A stretch of 64,000 nt of DNA, from NCBI RefSeq assembly GCF_048564905.1, contig NC_132998.1, positions 55,624,484 to 55,688,483 of the forward strand, in the 5' to 3' direction. The notes under the pieces are model-generated. The model did no database searches and was not told the origin of the DNA. It was given only the letters and a program-made list of their open reading frames with translations. A program made the translations under genes and the position numbers. Below are positions 21,149 to 31,690 of the stretch, piece after piece. Within the stretch, counting starts at the first letter, position 1. Each line of letters opens with the position of its first letter. This DNA is from Vicugna pacos (Eukaryota; Chordata; Mammalia; Artiodactyla; Camelidae).

Positions 21149-21484
21149 TTAATCTCTGAATGTGATGTAACCTCTTAGCACATCTCCTCCCTTCTTACGT
21201 ACAATCTCTCATACACAGAAATGTCTTGCAAGTATAGATTTGTGTGTATGTGTGTGTGTAAACATAGGGTCAGGGGTTAGTTTCTCCAACTGGATTGATC
21301 CAAAACAGACACAGGACATGCAGGACAACAAGATGACCCATAAATGGCATTAACTCAGCAGGAACAGGAGATAGAGGTGGCCACGAGGACGTAAACGTTT
21401 TGAGAATTTGCACAAATGTTGGTGGGGGTACTTGGGGCTTTCTTGGGGAACAGAGTGGGGATTGGAGTCATTCTTCTCTAGATC
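21149..21484. other. Unassigned stretch
   Basis: It includes a short TGTG tract near 21240-21260. No gene or repeat is recognised. Confidence 0.4.
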
Positions 21485-21950
21485 TTAAGGAGCAGAAAGA
21501 CCCCAGCTAGGGTGGATGACACTACCAGATAAATACTCAACAGCAACGTGCGCAGTTAAAAGACTGCATTTCCCAGAGCAGATGGAGTGGCCACTGAGAC
21601 ATAAATACAAGTTTCGAGTGGAACTGCTCTGAAGTCTTTTTAAGAAGAGCACACCATGGGCCCTTTTAGTCTTTTTCCTTTCTCTTCCTTCCTGTCTGGA
21701 ACATAAATATGATGACTGGAGCTCCACCAGCTGTCTGGACTTTGAGGATGAAAGCCAGACAATGAAGATGGCAGAGCAGAAAAATCCAAGGATCCTGAGT
21801 CTCTAAAGACCCCATGCCAGCCTCTTTTGAATTGTGCAGAAGTTGGAACGCTAGTGCTTGTAGCTGTACCCGATTCCTGATGGATGTCGGCTTTCACGGG
21901 CAGAGCCTGTCATGAGATGACCTTTTCCTCAGGATTATCAATATTGCTTC
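21485..21950 (+). repeat. Possible ancient LTR-like repeat (low confidence)
   Basis: A layout like that of the 18.4 kb repeat is suggested by CCTGTCTGGAACATAAATATG, ATGACTGGAGCTCCACCAGC and AAGATGGCAGAGCAG. It is a decayed fossil of unfixed family. Confidence 0.35.
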
Positions 21951-21974
21951 GTACCATGCTTTCCATGGAAACAA

Positions 21975-22135
21975 CTTTGGGAAGCAGCCTAGTGATGGGG
22001 AAAGGGCATGAGCTATAGAGTTAGACTGAGCTAATTTGGATCTCAGGTGCTGCTTCCCACCTGCATGACTTTTGACAAGTCAGTTTCCTTGATTGTCATT
22101 CATCATCTGTAAAACGGGTATAATAGAGTTCTTGT
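21975..22135 (+). repeat. MIR SINE
   Basis: The MIR head (AGAGTTAGACTGAGC), core (GACAAGTCAGTTTCC) and CATCTGTAAAACGGGTATAA are in order. Confidence 0.75.
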
Positions 22136-22223
22136 ATGTCCTTAGATTCCTTTTCATTAAATAGAATTATAAGGACTGTTTTTGTCTTTTTCCTTTAACC
22201 CCTGTGGGGGTTATAGGAGATGG

Positions 22224-22260
22224 TAGATAGATAGACAGATAGATAGATAAATAGATCGAT
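22224..22260 (+). repeat. (GATA)n microsatellite
   Basis: An imperfect tetranucleotide run, followed by a MIR-like tail (GGCATCTAGTAGGTACTC). Confidence 0.9.
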
Positions 22261-22309
22261 CTCACCCATCTTATGGTCTGGCATCTAGTAGGTACTCAAA
22301 AAATGTTAG

Positions 22310-22848
22310 ATGCCTTGACTTCACTCATCCCCTCTTCTATCTGCCTTGATGAAGTCTGAATGAAATAGACAAGAATGTTCAATGAAAACCACGTATCCAG
22401 ACCATTTGGTTGGTGGCTTGGGACTGGGAGTTGGGTTAAGCCAAGGGGTTGTTAAGACCCTTTTGGACTGAACATGGTGAGCACCAGAGCTGTCACAGGG
22501 GTAGAGGAGGGGGAGAAGGTGGAGGACTGACTTTCCTCTCTCCATAATCATAGAGATATATACTTTCTCGGTTTGCTTTTTCAGCGGCTGATGTTAAAGG
22601 AGCCACAACAGCTGGAGAATTCTCCCTCTTCACTCCGGACGGCTGGGTCCCATACACATGCCCCTCAGCTGGAGACCCCTGAGCGTGCAGATGTAACGTG
22701 GGAAGTTACGCTTCCCCAGGCATTGGGGGTGGGGAAGCCTAAGGCTGTAGCCACCCCTTGGATTTAGTCTGCATTAGGCAATTAGCCAAGGCTCCACTTT
22801 GGGTTAGTAACAGCAGGGCAGGACCATGCCAAACCCTTATATTAAAAT
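22310..22848. other. Unassigned stretch
   Basis: No gene or confident repeat is seen. Confidence 0.4.
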
Positions 22849-22849
22849 G

Positions 22850-23010
22850 ACAGCAAACACTTACATGGTGCTAGGCTCCATTCTTTATGCTTTGTGAGTA
22901 TTAACTCCATTCTCTCCCTTTACCTTTGGGTCAATCAGCGAAGACAGAGTGGCAAGTGACTTGCCCCAAGTCACACAACTGGGCCTGCAGCTGGCCCCTG
23001 GGCCAGGGCT
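22850..23010 (-). repeat. MIR SINE, antisense
   Basis: GGCAAGTGACTTGCCCCAAG and TCACACAACTGGGCCTGC are the reversed MIR core. Confidence 0.75.
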
Positions 23011-23686
23011 CCCAGCCTCTGTGCCATCCTCCCCTAGAGCTGGAAGGACATGCTCTGGGGGGTAGTGCACCCAGACCCTCTCACTTTATCCATTTGGAAA
23101 AACCTGGCTGAATGAAGCTCCCTCCTCCACAATGAAGCTGCAACTTGCTCAGTAATCAACTCAGCAAAAGGTCAGACGTGGGAAGAGCAGATCACCCTTG
23201 ACATTTCCTTAGGCTTCGTCACATGGCAGCCCCACAGACTGTCTCTAATCTGACCAGTACGACTTGTTTTTCCTCCAGTTCTGGCTGGGATCTCCGGCTC
23301 CTTACCTCTGTCCAGATATAGAAGCTGGTGTGTGTGTAGGGCCCAGAGAGCATGAAAAAAATGTGCATCTCGAAGTATTAGCTTCCAGCTCCAGGATGGG
23401 TGAGCAGGACCAGAGCTGATGGGGAGAATGGATGGGAGATGCCCTCACTCTGGGGCAGTGTCGCTTGGGTGGGGGAGGGGCTGTGGCATTCAGGGCGGGC
23501 AGTTCTTTGCTGTGTGGATCTGTCCTGTGGTTGCTCCCACCCGCCGAATGACTGTAGCATTCATGGTGCCACAAAAAAATCCCCATGCATTTCTGAATGT
23601 GCCCTGGGGTGGGGCTGAGGGCAGAGGACCAGGGACCCAGACTAATATTCACTGAATGACATGGGATAGAATAGCCATCCTACTTC
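23011..23686. other. Unassigned stretch
   Basis: A 116-codon reverse frame has no domain. No confident repeat is seen. Confidence 0.4.
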
Positions 23687-23689
23687 CTC

Positions 23690-23742
<53 letters not shown>

Positions 23743-23773
23743 CGCTCTCTCTTTCTGTCTCCCCCCCCCCCCC
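23687..23773 (+). repeat. (CT)n microsatellite followed by a C13 run
   Basis: About 70 bp of CT dinucleotides ends in an unbroken run of 13 C. It is probably polymorphic and error-prone to sequence. Confidence 0.97.
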
Positions 23774-23829
23774 GTTGCTCACAAGCTTCAGTTCTCTAAC
23801 TCCATCCAGCTTGGGGATGCCTGCTGTCA

Positions 23830-24130
23830 CCCACACAGATCATAAAAAAGAACGTTTATTTTACTTTCCCGGAGGCTAATTTGTACTTATTTTTTGTGCC
23901 GTTTTTATAATATTTTGATGTGAAAAAATCTCCGCACGTCAGAACAACTGTTCAGAATGTTGACGAAAACCCTCGCTGACTTGGCACAATTCCACATGCC
24001 TTCTGTTTCGGTCTTGGGTCCACGGGTGACTCGTTAATTATTATGAAAGTTATTTCCCCACTGGCATTTGGGGTGGGAAGCAAAGCAGCCTGCAGGGTGT
24101 GGTGTAAATCGAATGTTGGGTTTAAGGGTC
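23830..24130. promoter_or_regulatory. Repeat-free AT-rich block, candidate conserved non-coding element
   Basis: No old repeat is recognised here, unlike the neighbours. Several CpGs survive in AT-rich sequence (GTGCCGTTTTTATAATATTT, TCCGCACGTCAG, CTCGTTAATTATTATG). This suggests, but does not show, selective constraint. Confidence 0.25.
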
Positions 24131-24189
24131 CTTGCTACAGAGTAATTCTCAAACTTGGGCGCAAGTAAAGCAGAGTAAGGGGGTGGTGA

Positions 24190-24960
24190 GGACGGGCGAT
24201 GCTACTTTCAAGAGGATGATCAGGATCAGCGAAGGACTATTTACAGAGGTGACACTTGCAAAGACTCAAGTGAAAAGATCGTGAGGAGTGCAGATATCTG
24301 GGGAAGAACATTTGAGGCGGAGGGAAGAGCAAGTGGCCAGTCGTGGGGGGCAGGAAGGGATGTGTTTGGTGTACTGGGGACCCAGGACATCTGCAGGGCT
24401 GGTGGAGAGGGAGCAAAGGGGAGAGAGGTAGGAAGAGAAGGCAGAGAGGTGGGCAGGGTTTGGCACACGCAGAGTCTTCTAACACCGTAAGGGTTGGGGT
24501 TTTAGCTGAAGGAGAAGGGGAGCGATTGCAGAGCATGACACCAACTGACTCCCGCTGGCTGCTGTATGGAGAATAGGATGAAGAGGGCCAGGCTGGAGGC
24601 AGAGACCAGTTTAAGGGGCTGCTGCTGTCACACAGGCAAGACATGATGGTGCCTAGGTTAAGGTAGGGGGTGGCTATGCAACAGAGGTCGTGACGAGTGG
24701 ACAGACGTAGGTAGGATCTACCTACGTGGGCAGAGCCATCAGAGTTTACTGACCACCTGGATGTGGGGAGTGAGAGCCAGGTGTAGTCAAGGGCCACTCG
24801 TAGGCGTTTAGCTTGAGCATCCGGGTACATGGTGCTTCTCCAGCAGTTCTTAGGTGCTGGGTTTTGTTCTTGGAACGGCCAGCAGAGAATGAGATGATGA
24901 AGACACGATGTCTGCCCTCAAGATCTCACATCAAGGGAGACACTCAGTAAACATTCCTGG
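24190..24960 (-). repeat. LINE L2, antisense
   Basis: Reversed L2 blocks include AAGAACATTTGAGGCGGAGG, AGAGCAAGTGGCCAG and, at the right, ATGTCTGCCCTCAAGATCTC. A perfect hairpin at 24705-24727 lies inside. Confidence 0.65.
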
Positions 24961-26425
24961 AGGGTCTGGGTAAGATGATTCCCCAGAGCCGGGGCAGCCC
25001 CTTTTGGGTCGCCTTTTGTCAGTTTATCTGACTACACGTATCCCTTTCTGGGCCCCTACTTGTATAAAAGATGTCAGGTGAGAAGCTGCCTTGGCATCAA
25101 GAACTCAGCTGGCTGGGCATCCCTGTAGGTTATAAATTCACTCCGGTTGGAAAGAACCAAAGAAATCTGTTGAGTAGAAACACAAGAGCATTCCAGATGA
25201 ACTCTGTATAGGCTGATATGATAGCTATTATGTCATAGGAATGGTATGCTGTAAGAGATGAGTATGCTTTTAACCAGGGTGACCAGAAGCCGTGTTTTAA
25301 TCTTGCTTACTCATCAGCTGCTAGCTGGCAGGAGAGAGCATGGGGCTCTCAAATTTTCTTGGCATTATTTTAGTCATCAATTATTCCTATGTGTTTCAGT
25401 GTCAGATGGAGCCTTCCTACCCCTTGAAAGCTTCGAAAATGTTTGTATCAGCCCCCAATGCCATGCCCTGTGGGAGTCTCAATCCACATTTCTGTGACTC
25501 TAAGGAGAAGGCAAGGACTCCTATGATCTCCAGACTCTTGATTCCACTAGTATTGTTTTTGGCTCACACCAAACTGATGAGACGTGAAGCTCATTTCCTT
25601 CCTTACCCTCATTTTCTACTGTAACCTGATTATAAGTAAGGGTCCCACTTGGCCCACTCTTTGGACAGAATTGTATTCAGGATGCACAGTTCCCCAAAGG
25701 GTGGTTAAAAAGCGATTTCAATCTTTATTTTTATCTTTCCCATCAAACTGAAGAGGGTCTGAATCAAATCACATAGTTTTATTTCTCAAGATCCTCTTCC
25801 TGTCTGGCCGGTTCTCTTTCGCATGTGCTTCTGCACTTTTCTCCTGCCAAACCTTTCCATCTGCCTTCCAGGTTTCCCCTCTTCTCTTTGGCCTTATAGT
25901 CCCTGTTTCTTTATTTCCGACCTTTCTTTGAATTAGGGATGTAAAATAAGATGCAAAAGACAGAACTTGCATTAGAGGGGGGGTGTGCGCCTGTGTGTTA
26001 GAGGAAACTTGATCAACGTTTTTTTATACTCATCCCCTCTCTTATCTGCCTACGAAAGTACTAATGATAATTTTCTCTGCCCACTTAACTTCTTCTTTTC
26101 TGCCACAGTCGTACAAAATAGTCATTAGCATCGAACACTTCACTGGGGATTTGGTGCGAGAAGGGGAGCAGGGAAAAAGCAAGGGTTTCCATCACAAAAA
26201 TGCAAATCGCTGTAAAATGCACTTTCGGCATCTATGCTCTTAGGAGACCTTTCAGCTGCCACCACTGGGGGTTTGCCCCCACATTAGCCCATCTCAACCC
26301 ATTATAATGGCTTCTTTGTATCACTTGTCTACGCTGATCTCCAGGGTCTCTCCTCTGCTCCTCCTGGGGGCAAACCACAAATTCCACTCCTTGCCTCTGC
26401 AATATGGTTCAGCCTGTGAGGAAAG
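24961..26425. other. Unassigned, gene-free stretch
   Basis: About 1.5 kb without a recognised gene or clear repeat. It includes a TATAAAA-like motif at 25063 and a candidate regulatory block at 26050-26240 listed separately. Confidence 0.4.
26050..26240. promoter_or_regulatory. Candidate regulatory block with a POU octamer
   Basis: A perfect octamer ATGCAAAT lies at 26200-26207 in repeat-free sequence with AGTACTAATGATAATTTTC upstream. The function is inferred from motifs only. Confidence 0.25.
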
Positions 26426-26429
26426 GGGT

Positions 26430-26650
26430 TGAAAGCCGGGCACAGGAGCCAGACTGCCTGGTTTGAATCTTGCTCTGTTTACTAGCTGTGTGACCTTGGG
26501 AGAGCCTCCTGACTTCTTGCCCTTTAATTTCCTTATCTGCAAAACGGAGCTAATACTCACACCTTCCTCACTGGGTTGCTGGGGGGATTAACTGGGTTAA
26601 TGGACTTGAAGTCCTGAGGGAAGCACCTGGGGCAAGGCAGGTGCTCATGG
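26430..26650 (+). repeat. MIR SINE, nearly full length
   Basis: GAGCCAGACTGCCTGGTTTG, TTTACTAGCTGTGTGACCTT, TTCCTTATCTGCAAAACGG and GGGGATTAACTGGGTTAATG follow the full consensus order. This is among the best-preserved MIRs here. Confidence 0.92.
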
Positions 26651-26794
26651 AGCCTCAGCGTTATGACTTACTTCTTGATTCTTGGGCTCACACGTTACCT
26701 TCTAACGGAAGACTTGTCAAAGTCTTTTCCAAACAAAGGCTATTTCCTCTCCAAGAAGAATTTTGCCACCTGTTAATTCTATTTCACTCTGTTG

Positions 26795-26965
26795 CTTCTG
26801 TAAGTGGGTTCAAATCTGGACTCTGCTATTTCTAGCTCCATGATCTTGTGCAGATCCTTCAACCCCTGTGAATCTCAGTCTCCTCATCTTTCAAATGGGG
26901 ACAATAAGGGGGTTTATTTCCTGTGAGTGTTAGGATTAAGGGAGATTATATGTGAAGCATCTATG
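26795..26965 (+). repeat. MIR SINE
   Basis: GGGTTCAAATCTGGACTCTG, CTCAGTCTCCTCATCTTTC and AATGGGGACAATAAGG are in MIR order. Confidence 0.85.
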
Positions 26966-27405
26966 ATAAGAATGGTTTATTGACTTTCAGAGTCCTGGGC
27001 ACTATTCGTCACTTCACTTTTACGAAATACCTACACGAGAACCTGTTTCGGTAAGTGAAAGAAATCTGGAGAGGATTTTTGCTTTCATGAAAAAAGGCAA
27101 AAGTGAAAGTTCCCTTCAGCGTTTGTTTTGCAGGGAGCCGCAAGAGATGCTCCGCCCACCCCCAGGCAGCAAGAGTGGCCCCATCAAGCTCTTTCCCCGG
27201 GATCTATGCTCAGCATCTCAGCATCAAGCTCTGAACCACCATAGCTTTGAATTCTGCCTGTGAGCATCTGTGCTTAATCTCCATGTATTCTGGGCAGCGT
27301 CTGTTAGCAAGATGTGTCCTGCGGTAACTGGTTCTTCAGTTTATGTCATTTCAGCTTACAAAGGCCTCATTGGAACTCTCTGCTTTCAGATAGCGAGGGG
27401 GCACC
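26966..27405. other. Unassigned stretch
   Basis: No gene or confident repeat is seen. Confidence 0.4.
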
Positions 27406-27409
27406 TGTG

Positions 27410-27700
27410 ACTTCTCAGTGCAGTGACCAACACTCAGGACGTGGCTGACAAATGCTATTGCAGCTCGCCCCGAAGCACTGGGGCATGTGGTTCCTTCTGA
27501 AGGACAGGTGCTCCCAGGCAACACATGGTTAGAGTTGAGATCAAGGAACAAGGTGGGCTCGGGCGAGGACAAGATCCCTGTGGGCTGAGAAGACTTCCTG
27601 GGGGAGGGAGATGTAATTAGGGAGGATTTGAACCAGGGAACATGGGGAAGAAATTTCAGACAAGAGGGCCACGTGAGCAAAGGCTGGGAGGTGGCGCTGC
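27410..27700 (-). repeat. LINE L2, antisense (decayed)
   Basis: AGAAGACTTCCTGGGGGAGG, GAGGATTTGAACCAGGG and TGAGCAAAGGCTGGGAGG follow the reversed L2 order. Confidence 0.6.
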
Positions 27701-27857
27701 ACTTTTGGTGCTGCACCCTTCTGACGCAGCTGAGTCCACAGGCAGGGGGCAGAGCAGCTGGCCTGGCTGGGCCAGAGGGTTCTCGTAGGGGCGGGTGAGT
27801 GATCAGAGTAGAATGGAGGGATGTGGAAGGCTCCCTGACAGGCTGAGGTGTTCAGAC

Positions 27858-28050
27858 GTCAATGTTATTATTATTAATAATAACAAAGCAGTAAGAATGA
27901 ACATCACTTGATGCACTCCGAGGCACCCAGCACTGCAGCACGGGGGCTGGATTCTCTGACTTCTCCCATTTTCCAGATGAATACACTCAGGCTCAAAGAG
28001 AGCAAAGATCACACTTCAAATCAGTGCCAAGGTCTGGACTGATTCTCAGG
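27858..28050 (-). repeat. MIR SINE, antisense
   Basis: TTTTCCAGATGAATACACTC and AGGCTCAAAGAGAGCAAAG are the reversed MIR core, preceded by a TTATTATTATTAATAATAA tract. Confidence 0.65.
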
Positions 28051-28750
28051 TCCAGCTGATCTCAATCCAGACCCTTGGCTGTAATGAGAGCCAGCATTCT
28101 CCTGGGGTACCCGGCAGCCTCTGTGTATTGACAGCGGTCTCTTTTTATGGACAGTCCTCTCCCAGGATGGGGGGTGTGAAGGACAGTTTTGTCCTCTCTC
28201 CCTCCCCCTCTTTTTCTCTCCCCAACTCCCTCTGCACAAGGTCAAAACCAACTGAAGGCTCCCTCAGGCTGTCCTCAGCCCCTCGTTGGGTCTGTCATTC
28301 ATGGAGTCAAGTTTAATAGTCTTTGTGGGTCCACGTGTCCCAGAGCCCTCCCCCCAGCTTTCCTTGTCTGGACAAGACCAAGCAAGGTGGAGATGGTGGG
28401 GGCAGGGGAGGGAGGAGAGGCTCTTTTCCAACAAGAGAGGGGACTGCACCTCCCCAACCCTGCTTTGGCATTTTCTGTACCGGGAATGAGAAACCCAGTG
28501 TTGCTATGGAAACTGCCATCCCCTGCTCCCTCTGTCATTGTCTGTGGGCAGTTTCTGTGTGTAAGGTGGATGTGCAGGAGCACCCCTGCTGCACAGGGTG
28601 CTGGAATGCAGGAGGAGCATCTCTGCGCGTGGGGACGCAGGGGTGGATGGGAGCTGGGAAGGGGGCCCCCCCTTGGCCTGGCTCCTTTAAGGAGCAGCAC
28701 AAGGGGCAGCCGTGGAGCTCAGGCTGCTTCTCTAGAGCGATCCTGGTAAT
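28051..28750. other. Unassigned GC-moderate stretch
   Basis: Several overlapping open frames of 130-186 codons lie on both strands (28189-28835) without recognisable domains. No splice or promoter context makes one convincing. Confidence 0.4.
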
Positions 28751-28754
28751 GGTC

Positions 28755-28900
28755 ATTCACACTCGAAAGGCAAAGAGTTTGCAAAGTGCAGTCGGATGGG
28801 CTGTTTGGAAAGAGCTTGGGCCCTGCAGTGACTGAGACTTGAGCTTAAATACCAGCATTGCTGGCTTCCCCAGCTTCCGTTTCTCTACATCTGGAAGATG
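28755..28900 (+). repeat. MIR SINE (weak)
   Basis: GAGCTTGGGCCCTGCAGTG, then TGAGCTTAAATACCAGC, fit a decayed MIR head. Confidence 0.45.
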
Positions 28901-29044
28901 TGCAACCTCGTAAGTGGTCCATGGACCATGACTGTGCCCCTGCCCCCTGCCTGGCGGCTGACTACTTCAGAGACAGCATCCAGTTAAGGGGGAGGGGGTC
29001 CCTTCTCTTCCCTTCCCCATCTCACCCAATCTCCCTCAAGTAAG

Positions 29045-29150
29045 CAGTAGGAGCCCCACTTTACAGATGAGGAGACTGAGGCCCAGCCAGGGGAAAGGAG
29101 GGCTCATTGTCCACAGAGTCAGGGCAGGGCCAGGGACTGAACCTGGAGAC
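29045..29150 (-). repeat. MIR SINE fragment, antisense
   Basis: CCACTTTACAGATGAGGAGA and CTGAGGCCCAGCC are the reversed core. Confidence 0.7.
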
Positions 29151-29790
29151 TTGAACTCTCCCCACTTCCTGGCAGCCCCTCTCGCTCTTGGCGCTGCTGC
29201 CTTAATTTCCAGACACGTGACCCGCAGGACTCCCCACCAGCCATGTGCTGAGCCCCCATGCCTCTTGATACTGTCATGGGGGGCGGGGGAGGGAGACCAG
29301 GCCTGCAGCAGAAACACCTCTCTCTTGACTTTTAATATTAAAATAGAATAAAGTGCTGTGCCTTCTCTGTGGGAAACGAAAAATGGGGGTGGGGAGAAAA
29401 CCCTCCAGGCCCCAACCTTGACACCCCCTGCCAGCACACCTCTCCACTCCCAGAAAAGAAATTGTTCCTTCCAGGTGATTTGTTAGCTCTTTCTGGGGCA
29501 GGAGAAGGTGGAAAACTAATTTTAACTTCTCAGGGTTTTTTTTTTTTTTTTTTTTTTTTTTAGCTTTTATGTTTTTCAGACCAGGGGTAGAGCATCATGT
29601 TTCCCGTAAGTCCACTGAGTTGGGGGAAAAATTGAAGCAAGCAGTTATTTTGCTTCCACTGGCCAGGTCCGACAAATCCCAGTAGGTGGGGATGCCCAGA
29701 ATGTCAAGGTCCTGCTGACGCTCCCCTTCCCCAGAAAAGCTCCTGCTCCTCCCTCCTCCAAATCCAGGGAGAGTGTCACCCTGAGAGTTA
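29151..29790. other. Unassigned stretch with T26 run
   Basis: A run of 26 T at 29536-29561 may be the antisense tail of a retrocopy, but the adjacent sequence is not recognised. No gene is seen. Confidence 0.4.
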
Positions 29791-29794
29791 GAAG

Positions 29795-29965
29795 GCTGAT
29801 GCCAGATGTGTGGATCCGTGAAACCTGGACTTGCTGTGTGGCCTTGGGCAAGTTACTTCCCCTCTCTGTGCCTCTGTGACCTCATTGTTCACAAGGGAAT
29901 AATAATTGCTGTCTCGCCCACTTCCCAGGGTGGCTGTGAAGGCTCACGGCAGTGCTGGGCTGATT
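29795..29965 (+). repeat. MIR SINE
   Basis: GGCCTTGGGCAAGTTACTTC and TCTGTGCCTCTGTGACCTC are a clear MIR core. Confidence 0.85.
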
Positions 29966-30049
29966 TCTTCACCCCAGCATTTAGAGGGACGTAGCGAAAC
30001 TGGAGAGGCTCCCACAGGAGTTATCACCATGGGACTGGGACCCCCTAGT

Positions 30050-30150
30050 TCATCTGCTGGAGGACAGAGAGATCCGGCTCTGTGTTGTACTCAGTCCAGT
30101 GCCTGGCACACAGAGGGTCTTTAATACATATTTATGAATGATGAATCAAT
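30050..30150 (+). repeat. LINE L2 3' tail
   Basis: CCAGTGCCTGGCACACAG with TTTATGAATGATGAATC is the L2 3' end. Confidence 0.7.
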
Positions 30151-30426
30151 AAGAGTTCCCACTGGGAACGGTGACAAAGGTTAGCCTGGAGAAGAGGTTC
30201 ATGGGAAATTGGCTAATCAACTTCCAAGCAGCAGAATGGGTGTGATGAGCCATGGAGAAGAGATGCTTAGAGTCAGGTCCTGGGGACAAGTGAGTAGACA
30301 CTATAAGAGGAAAGATTACAATTCCATACGAGGCCCTTGGGGAAGTGAGCTTGCATGAAGCAGTGTGTCTGGGTATGGCCGAGAAACAGCTGAGTTTTAT
30401 GAAGTCCTTGCTGAGAGGCTGTAAAG

Positions 30427-30690
30427 GTTAAGAGTGAGGACCCAGTGTCTGGAGCCAGACAGCCTGGGTTTGAATCTTGGCTCTACCACTAACCAGCTGT
30501 GTGAGTTCCTTCCCGTCTCTGGGTCTCAGTTTCCTCATCTGTAAACTAGAGATGATAACGCTATCTAACTGACGAGTAGCCGTGAGGATTACGGCACGTG
30601 CATACACATACACACATGTATCGATCCCAGAAGAGAGCCTTGCAAATAGTGTTCAGTAAGTGCTGTGTGAGTGTTGGCCAGTATCATTAC
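30427..30690 (+). repeat. MIR SINE, nearly full length
   Basis: The complete order is present: GGAGCCAGACAGCCTGGGTT, CCACTAACCAGCTGTGTGAG, CTCAGTTTCCTCATCTGTAA, GTGAGGATTACGG and the tail AGTAAGTGCTGTGTGAG. Confidence 0.93.
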
Positions 30691-30724
30691 TTTCCCTTAG
30701 TCCTGAGCTACTTGGTTTCATTTA

Positions 30725-30865
30725 TTTATTTTTTTAATATAGTTTTGAATTTTTTATTATTTATTTATTTTTAACTTTTCCCCTTAATGGAGGTACTGGG
30801 GATTGAACCCAGGACTTTGCACACACCAAGCACACGCTCTACTACTAACCTATCCCCCCAACCCC
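30725..30865 (-). mobile_element. Camelid tRNA-derived SINE (vic-1 type), antisense
   Basis: Reversed tRNA-like head: GAGGTACTGGGGATTGAACC (B box) and GCACACGCTCTACTACTAAC (A-box side), with the T/A-rich tail at the left. Near-identical 17 bp flanks (30708-30724 and 30866-30882, two mismatches) mark the insertion. The family is characteristic of camelids. Confidence 0.92.
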
Positions 30866-30882
30866 CTACTTGGTTTTGTTTA

Positions 30883-31050
30883 TTCTTCACAATGATCCTA
30901 TGAGAGGTGCTGTTATCATCCCCCTTTTCCAGATGGGCAAACTGAGGCTCATGAAGGTTCAGCACTGTGTCTGAGGTCACCTATCTTGAAAGTGGCAGCA
31001 CCAGAACTTGAGCCCAGCTCTGCCCACCCAGAAGCCTGCACTCCTAAAAT
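30883..31050 (-). repeat. MIR SINE, antisense
   Basis: CCAGATGGGCAAACTGAGGC and CACCAGAACTTGAGCCCAGC are the reversed MIR. Confidence 0.8.
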
Positions 31051-31690
31051 CTGCAGTGCTTCTCTCATCCCCTGCCCTACCTGAGGGGGACCCCGCCAAG
31101 CCCCCATTTCCCAGCCCAGGAGACAGACGCCCAGAAAGAACAAGGTCATGGCTCAAAGTCATCCAGAGGCGGAGCTCAGGTTTGGCTCCAAAACCCCTAG
31201 GCTCGCTTTCCACCGCGCACACTTTCTAACCACGGAGCTGGCTGAGGTCAGAATGGGCTGCTTAGAGGGGAGCCAGTGGCTGCCTGTTGCCGGGTCCAGG
31301 CCAGCACAGGGGGACAGGCCGTTGGGGAGCATGCTGAGATTCAAGATGGTAGATCTGCTCCCTCACAGCCCTAAGGTTGGATGATCGCATGAGAGGATGG
31401 ACGTCGAAGCTCTCCAGAAGGTGACAGTGGGACACATGTGACAGAGGTGAGAAAGCCTATAAACACTGCTCTCGCTGTTACTGCCAGCCGGGACGGAAGA
31501 GCCCAGATTCCCATCGATGGGAGAGCGGGATGCCCCATAGACCGTCCAGATCATTTCTCCTCTCCCCTCCCCTTGTCTCCTTCTGTGTCTGTCTGTGTTT
31601 TTGTCCTCCCCTCCCCCTGTCCGTCTGTCTCCCATCCTCCTCCCCTCCTTCTTGAGAAAATGAATCATGCCCCCCTCGCCAGCAGCGCTC
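31051..31690. other. Unassigned stretch
   Basis: A further MIR-like antisense remnant may lie at 31100-31200. No gene is seen. Confidence 0.4.

Noticed and set aside
28189-28835. 186- and 170-codon frames in different phases
   Set aside because: Two phases of the same strand and two on the other are open together, the sign of a chance stop-poor stretch.
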